Assembly: GCF_030409315.1 (NCBI RefSeq)
Contig: NZ_JAUFPS010000040.1
Span: 62,001 to 126,000 of the forward strand
Length of the DNA: 64,000 nt
Direction of reading: 5' to 3'
From: Mucilaginibacter flavus
Lineage (GTDB): Bacteria; Bacteroidota; Bacteroidia; Sphingobacteriales; Sphingobacteriaceae
Shown: piece by piece, positions 60,341 through 64,000 of the stretch
Layout of the letters: each line of letters begins with the position of its first letter
Numbering within the stretch: the stretch's first letter is position 1
The notes under the pieces: model-generated
Told to the model about the DNA's origin: nothing
What the model saw: the letters and a program-made list of their open reading frames with translations, nothing else
Database searches by the model: none
Position numbers and translations under genes: made by a program

Positions 60341-60664
60341 CAATATAAGCTTCGGGCTAACCTTGTCATTATCCCAATTAAACTATTAACTGACCTTATT
60401 ATTAATACTAAAGAACGTTTTACAAGTATTTATTAACGCCACAAAAATAGCCAGGCTATGATACCTCATCGTTAAATCCACATGATATAATTGTTGTATC
60501 CGGTAATTTTTTATCGTTTAAATTGACGCTGCTTTTTATAGCCCAAAAGTCTTTATGCATATTTAACACAACTCAATCAATAACATAACAATTTGTTAAT
60601 CAAATATTTTACATAATTAGCTGTTTTTTGTAGCAGTTATTAAGCATTATAAATAAAGCAGGCT

Positions 60665-62089
60665 ATGATCTCATTGTTTAGTATGGTTACCCTCCCTTTT
60701 ATAGGCGAAATTGACCTGAGTGGTTCCGTACTTATCGTATTTTTCATTTGTTTTTTGGCGGTAGTTGCTTTTGAGTTTGTTAATGGTTTTCATGATACGG
60801 CCAACGCCGTTGCTACGGTTATTTATACCAGGGCGCTAAAACCGGTGTATGCCATTCCCTGGTCGGGTCTTTGGAATTTTCTTGGCGTTTTTTTAGGTGG
60901 TGTGGCGGTTGCTATGGGCATATTAAAACTGGTACCCCTAAATGAACTGATGGGTTTGCCGGTTAAAGTAGGTGCCTGCCTGGTATTGGCAGTTTTATTA
61001 GGTTCCATTATCTGGAACCTGGGCACCTGGTACCTTGGCATTCCCTGCTCCAGCTCACATACGCTTATTGGTGCCATGATTGGAGGCAGCCTGGCCTTTA
61101 CCTTATATTATGGAGGCAGCGGTGTAAACTGGGCAAAAGCAGGCGAAATTGGTTCGTCGCTGGTGCTATCGCCGGTAATTGGTTTCGGCGCTGCCTGGCT
61201 GGTGATGTACCTGCTTAAAAACGTATTCAAATCGGCACACCTTTTTCATATCCCGCAGGGCGATGATGATCAGCCACCATTGTTAACCCGACTGCTGCTG
61301 ATCACTACCTGTACCTTGGTAAGCTTTTTTCATGGCAGTAACGACGGGCAAAAGGGGGTTGGGTTATTGATGCTGATCATGATCGCTTTTCTGCCTGCAA
61401 AATTCGCGGTTAATCATGCCATCCCTAACGATAAAATATTGCTATCGCTTAACCAAACTGAGCAGGTTATTCAAAAATACACGGGCACTAACCGGCCCGA
61501 TCAAAGCCTGTTTGTAAAGCTAAATACCTCCATCGAACAAACCAAAGCGCAGATCAGCAATAAAGACCCTAAAAACGCTGCCAAAAGCTACAGCTTTCGT
61601 AAACAGATACAAGCGGTAATGAAAAACATTAAAGCCGTAACAGAAGATGAAAAGATAAAATTGGACAACAACGATAAAGCTGAATTGAGCAAAGCAGCTA
61701 AAGACTTAGATAAGATAACCGATTTTGCACCTATATGGGTTATTGCCACCATCTCCATATCGCTTGGCCTGGGTACCATGATAGGCTGGAAACGTATTGT
61801 GGTAACCATAGGCGAAAAGATAGGCAACCAGCACCTCAACTACGCCCAGGGTGCCACTGCCGAAATTGTTGCCGCGTCAACCATTGGCCTCAGTACAGGG
61901 TTTGGTTTGCCGGTAAGCACCACGCATGTTTTATCAAGCGGTATTGCCGGGGCGATGGTAGCATCCGAAGGCACAAAAAACCTCAACAGCGGTACCATAA
62001 AAAACATTGCCATCGCCTGGGTACTTACCCTACCGGTATCTATAGCGCTATCATTTTTGCTGTTTATGCTTTTCCATTTGTTTGTTTAA
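60665..62089 (+). CDS. PiT-family low-affinity inorganic phosphate transporter
   Basis: A 474-residue inner-membrane protein with about ten helices. Both PiT signatures are present: FVNGFHDTANAVATVIYTRA in the N-terminal half and SFFHGSNDGQKGVGLLM in the C-terminal half; GLPVSTTHVLSSGIAGAM is also typical. A roughly 100-residue charged helical insert (about 265-360, KLNTSIEQTKAQISNKDPKN) sits in the cytosolic loop between helices. The transporter imports phosphate, usually as a metal-phosphate complex with H+. A universal stress protein gene follows after 32 bases, so the two are probably co-regulated. No PhoU-like partner is seen. Confidence 0.92.
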   Translation: MISLFSMVTLPFIGEIDLSGSVLIVFFICFLAVVAFEFVNGFHDTANAVATVIYTRALKPVYAIPWSGLWNFLGVFLGGVAVAMGILKLVPLNELMGLPVKVGACLVLAVLLGSIIWNLGTWYLGIPCSSSHTLIGAMIGGSLAFTLYYGGSGVNWAKAGEIGSSLVLSPVIGFGAAWLVMYLLKNVFKSAHLFHIPQGDDDQPPLLTRLLLITTCTLVSFFHGSNDGQKGVGLLMLIMIAFLPAKFAVNHAIPNDKILLSLNQTEQVIQKYTGTNRPDQSLFVKLNTSIEQTKAQISNKDPKNAAKSYSFRKQIQAVMKNIKAVTEDEKIKLDNNDKAELSKAAKDLDKITDFAPIWVIATISISLGLGTMIGWKRIVVTIGEKIGNQHLNYAQGATAEIVAASTIGLSTGFGLPVSTTHVLSSGIAGAMVASEGTKNLNSGTIKNIAIAWVLTLPVSIALSFLLFMLFHLFV

Positions 62090-62121
62090 AAACCGTATTA
62101 ATTGTATATTAACATATCACG

Positions 62122-62943
62122 ATGAAACAGATTCTTGTAGCTTCCGATTTTTCAAAAAGCGCCGCCAATGCCATGGAATACGCCCTGGGGCTGGCCAAGG
62201 TATTGCATATGGATATCTGTGTGATACACGCCATTCACCCTACCGAAGGCATCGATAATAATATCTACAACGCTATTTTTATTGAAGACTATTACAATAA
62301 CAAACGCCAGGCCCTTAGAAGCTGGGTTGACGAGCATACCGATAAAGAAGAGGTTAAAGATGTTGAGATAACAACTCTATGTGGCGTAGGCTTCCTAAAA
62401 AATGTAATTGGCAAATATGCCGAAGAAAATAAGGTAGAGCTGTTGGTTATGGGCATTACCGGCTCAACCGGGATAGCCGGCATAGTGGGCAGCAACGTAA
62501 GTATTATGGTTTCTAAAATGAAGATCCCTACACTTATTATCCCTTTGGAGAGCAAGCTTCCCAAAATGCCCACCATTACGCTGGCTACAGATTACGAAAC
62601 CCGCTTATCTGCCGAGGATGTAAAAGCGCTTAACGAAATGGTCAGAGCTTTTGGATCTGAAAAAATGCAGGTGTTATATGTGGTAGAAAAATCGGGCAGT
62701 CATTACCTTAAAAGCCGCGAGGAAAAATTACGCGACCTGATAACCCATGCCGACCTGGAGTTCAACTACATTAACGATAGCAAACCGCTAAACGGCATCA
62801 TGGAGTTTGTAGAAAAACAAGAAACCGATTTGCTTTGTCTTGTAAAACATCATCATAACATCGTTTACCGCCTTTTCAACAAAAGCACCGTTAACCAGGT
62901 AATGAACCGTTCTGTTAAAGCGATATTGGTTTTGCACGAGTAG
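62122..62943 (+). CDS. Tandem universal stress protein (two UspA domains)
   Basis: A 273-residue cytosolic protein. Domain 1 (about 1-145) starts MKQILVASDFSKSAANAMEY and has the ATP-binding motif GITGSTGIAGIVGSNVS (GxTGxxG...SN). Domain 2 (about 150-273) starts ITLATDYETRLS and lacks the glycine motif (LVKHHHNIVYRLFNKSTVNQ), so only domain 1 should bind nucleotide. The role is a stress or starvation response, probably with the PiT transporter upstream. A 360-base gap with repeats follows. Confidence 0.9.
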   Translation: MKQILVASDFSKSAANAMEYALGLAKVLHMDICVIHAIHPTEGIDNNIYNAIFIEDYYNNKRQALRSWVDEHTDKEEVKDVEITTLCGVGFLKNVIGKYAEENKVELLVMGITGSTGIAGIVGSNVSIMVSKMKIPTLIIPLESKLPKMPTITLATDYETRLSAEDVKALNEMVRAFGSEKMQVLYVVEKSGSHYLKSREEKLRDLITHADLEFNYINDSKPLNGIMEFVEKQETDLLCLVKHHHNIVYRLFNKSTVNQVMNRSVKAILVLHE

Positions 62944-63019
62944 GTGTTGGCAATGTAAAATCACGTTAGGGCTCCATTGAAAAAAGGAAATCACGTGATT
63001 TATAGAACTGTCACGAGGC

Positions 63020-63088
63020 ACGAAGCAATCTCCCAACATTACAGAGTGAACCTGTGAGGCCGATGTGCATGTGTAGAGATTGCTTCGT
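63020..63088. repeat. Palindromic dispersed repeat, type 1
   Basis: ACGAAGCAATCTC (63020-63032) is the exact reverse complement of GAGATTGCTTCGT (63076-63088), about 43 bases apart. The sequence GAGATTGCTTCGT recurs in intergenic palindromes of many Bacteroidetes genomes as I remember them. There is no coding frame. It lies in the 360-base gap (62944-63303) between convergent genes. Confidence 0.7.
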
Positions 63089-63125
63089 ACCTATACATGA
63101 TAAGTTGAAAAAAACAAAGAGGACC

Positions 63126-63195
63126 GTCAGTCTGAGCCTGTCGAAGACTCGCGCGCAGAGGCCTTCGCCCGCGTGCTTCGACAGGCTCAGCATGA
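63126..63195. repeat. Palindromic dispersed repeat, type 2
   Basis: TGAGCCTGTCGAAG (63133-63146) is exactly complementary to CTTCGACAGGCTCA (63176-63189); the outer GTCAG and CATGAC ends pair partly. The GC-rich centre is unlike the AT-rich flanks. This CTTCGACAGGCTCA palindrome is, from memory, a frequent dispersed repeat in many bacteria. It differs from type 1 lying 38 bases upstream. Confidence 0.75.
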
Positions 63196-63303
63196 CCCCA
63201 TTTTTTTGATGTTGTCATTTCCACTTTCAGAGTTCCTGGATTTACAAACTCGCAATTACGATTCTTTTTGTACTATTTTACTTTTACAAAATAAGAGTCT
63301 TCA

Positions 63304-64000
63304 TCAATACCTCTCTTCCACCAACCTTACCGGCCCAAGCAATCCCGAAGCCACTAACTCAGATTTTTTATCAAAATATTTCCAGGTGGTAAAGCAAAAC
63401 CTGCCGGAAGATGGCCGGGGATTGTTTTGCAAAAACCAATCGGGAAACTCTTTGAGGTACTCGCCGCCCTTTTGATGACCGGGGAGCCATTCACAATCGG
63501 CAGGCTCCTGCTCGTCGCCTATCAACCGGTTTGCCCAAACATTGCTTACTTCTATTTTAAGCTGATTAACCGTTTTTAATTGCGATACAGGCACTTTGAT
63601 ACGCCATGGGGCAGTCCAAACTACGCCTACTTCTTTATCGTTAACAAATACTTTGGCTATACAGTTCACAATACCCAGATCCAGGTATAGGTTCCTGTTC
63701 GTCTTTTTTAAAATAGAATCGGGGAGATTAAATGACTTGGAATACACCGCTGTTCCGCTGTAGTATTTGATGCCTTTGTTGGTATTATCTGTCCAATCGG
63801 TTAAAGCGGCAAAAGTAACGGGCGATTGAGGGCCGCCCCATTTGCTATCAAATTTCACTTTCCAGGGCCCGTTTAATTCCAGCAATGATTTATCCGATGG
63901 AAAGTTTGGCCGCTTACTAACAACCGCGGCCACTTTTTTGCGAAATACAATAAAAAAACTTTGCGAATTAACAAACCTGAGGTTGATAACAGTGTGTTTC
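63304..64000 (-). CDS. C-terminal part of a glycoside hydrolase with GH2-type sugar-binding domain
   Basis: The minus-strand frame is open from the right edge of the window to a TAA at 63304. The first visible residues read HTVINLRFVNSQSFFIVFRK, so a GTG at 63931-63933 is internal. The visible part includes LELNGPWKVKFDSKWGGPQS, then a beta-sandwich with YSGTAVYSKSFNLP, LYLDLGIVNCIAKVFVNDKE and VSNVWANRLIGDEQ. This is the galactose-binding-like jelly-roll of GH106 alpha-L-rhamnosidases and some GH2 enzymes. The catalytic domain is outside the window, so the exact family cannot be settled. It acts outside the cell or in the periplasm, probably on plant polysaccharides. Confidence 0.85.
   Translation of the reverse strand, partial: KHTVINLRFVNSQSFFIVFRKKVAAVVSKRPNFPSDKSLLELNGPWKVKFDSKWGGPQSPVTFAALTDWTDNTNKGIKYYSGTAVYSKSFNLPDSILKKTNRNLYLDLGIVNCIAKVFVNDKEVGVVWTAPWRIKVPVSQLKTVNQLKIEVSNVWANRLIGDEQEPADCEWLPGHQKGGEYLKEFPDWFLQNNPRPSSGRFCFTTWKYFDKKSELVASGLLGPVRLVEERY

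Overview
The window looks like chromosomal DNA of a Bacteroidetes bacterium, most likely family Sphingobacteriaceae (Mucilaginibacter- or Pedobacter-like). Supporting signs are a SusC/SusD pair with ECF sigma factor and FecR, a protein ending in the gliding-motility/type IX secretion (CHU_C) domain, a two-component sensor with Reg_prop propellers, a K+-dependent membrane pyrophosphatase, TAnnTTTG-like promoter elements and no clear Shine-Dalgarno use. I found no rRNA, CRISPR array, transposase or phage gene. The genus is inferred, not proven.

Layout. 1-9.8 kb is mostly membrane transport: dacB (cut by the left edge), two APC permeases, hppA, an MFS exporter and a MarC protein, plus a decayed RelE-type toxin with an intact antitoxin. 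10-20 kb holds an outer-membrane barrel protein, a type IX secretion substrate, a hybrid histidine kinase and the first of two long STAND-like ATPases. 20.4-29.3 kb is a polysaccharide utilisation locus: ECF sigma, FecR, SusC with an STN signalling domain, SusD and a GH76 lipoprotein, which suggests alpha-mannan use. 29-38 kb holds a secreted YD-type protein, an OmpA protein, a giant Reg_prop hybrid kinase, a phosphonoacetate-hydrolase-like enzyme and a DUF1569 protein. 38.4-40.2 kb is a two-gene RNA repair cassette (RNA ligase plus HD-Pnk). 40.4-44.1 kb holds an HxlR/SDR pair, YceI, a small outer-membrane protein and an AIM6-like phosphodiesterase.

44.3-53.0 kb is the most striking block: nine tightly packed + strand genes. 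They encode a GT-B-like transferase, an SpsF-type cytidylyltransferase, both halves of a transketolase, a class III aminotransferase, a PtmA-like SDR, a KdsC-NeuB fusion without the SAF domain, a diiron hydroxylase and an SMR transporter. The set looks like a pathway that builds, activates and perhaps exports an acidic 3-deoxy-2-ulosonic sugar, but it lacks the usual sialic, legionaminic and pseudaminic acid enzymes. The product is unknown.

53-64 kb holds a TPR/LuxR-type regulator, the second STAND-like paralogue, a PAP2 phosphatase, a metallophosphoesterase, a short membrane protein, a tRNA-like remnant, a PiT phosphate transporter with a universal stress protein, two palindromic dispersed repeats, and the C-terminal part of a glycoside hydrolase cut by the right edge.

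The best candidates for undescribed biology are the transketolase/NeuB operon and the pair of XRE-like/STAND ATPases. All family calls are by eye from motifs; no database search was run.
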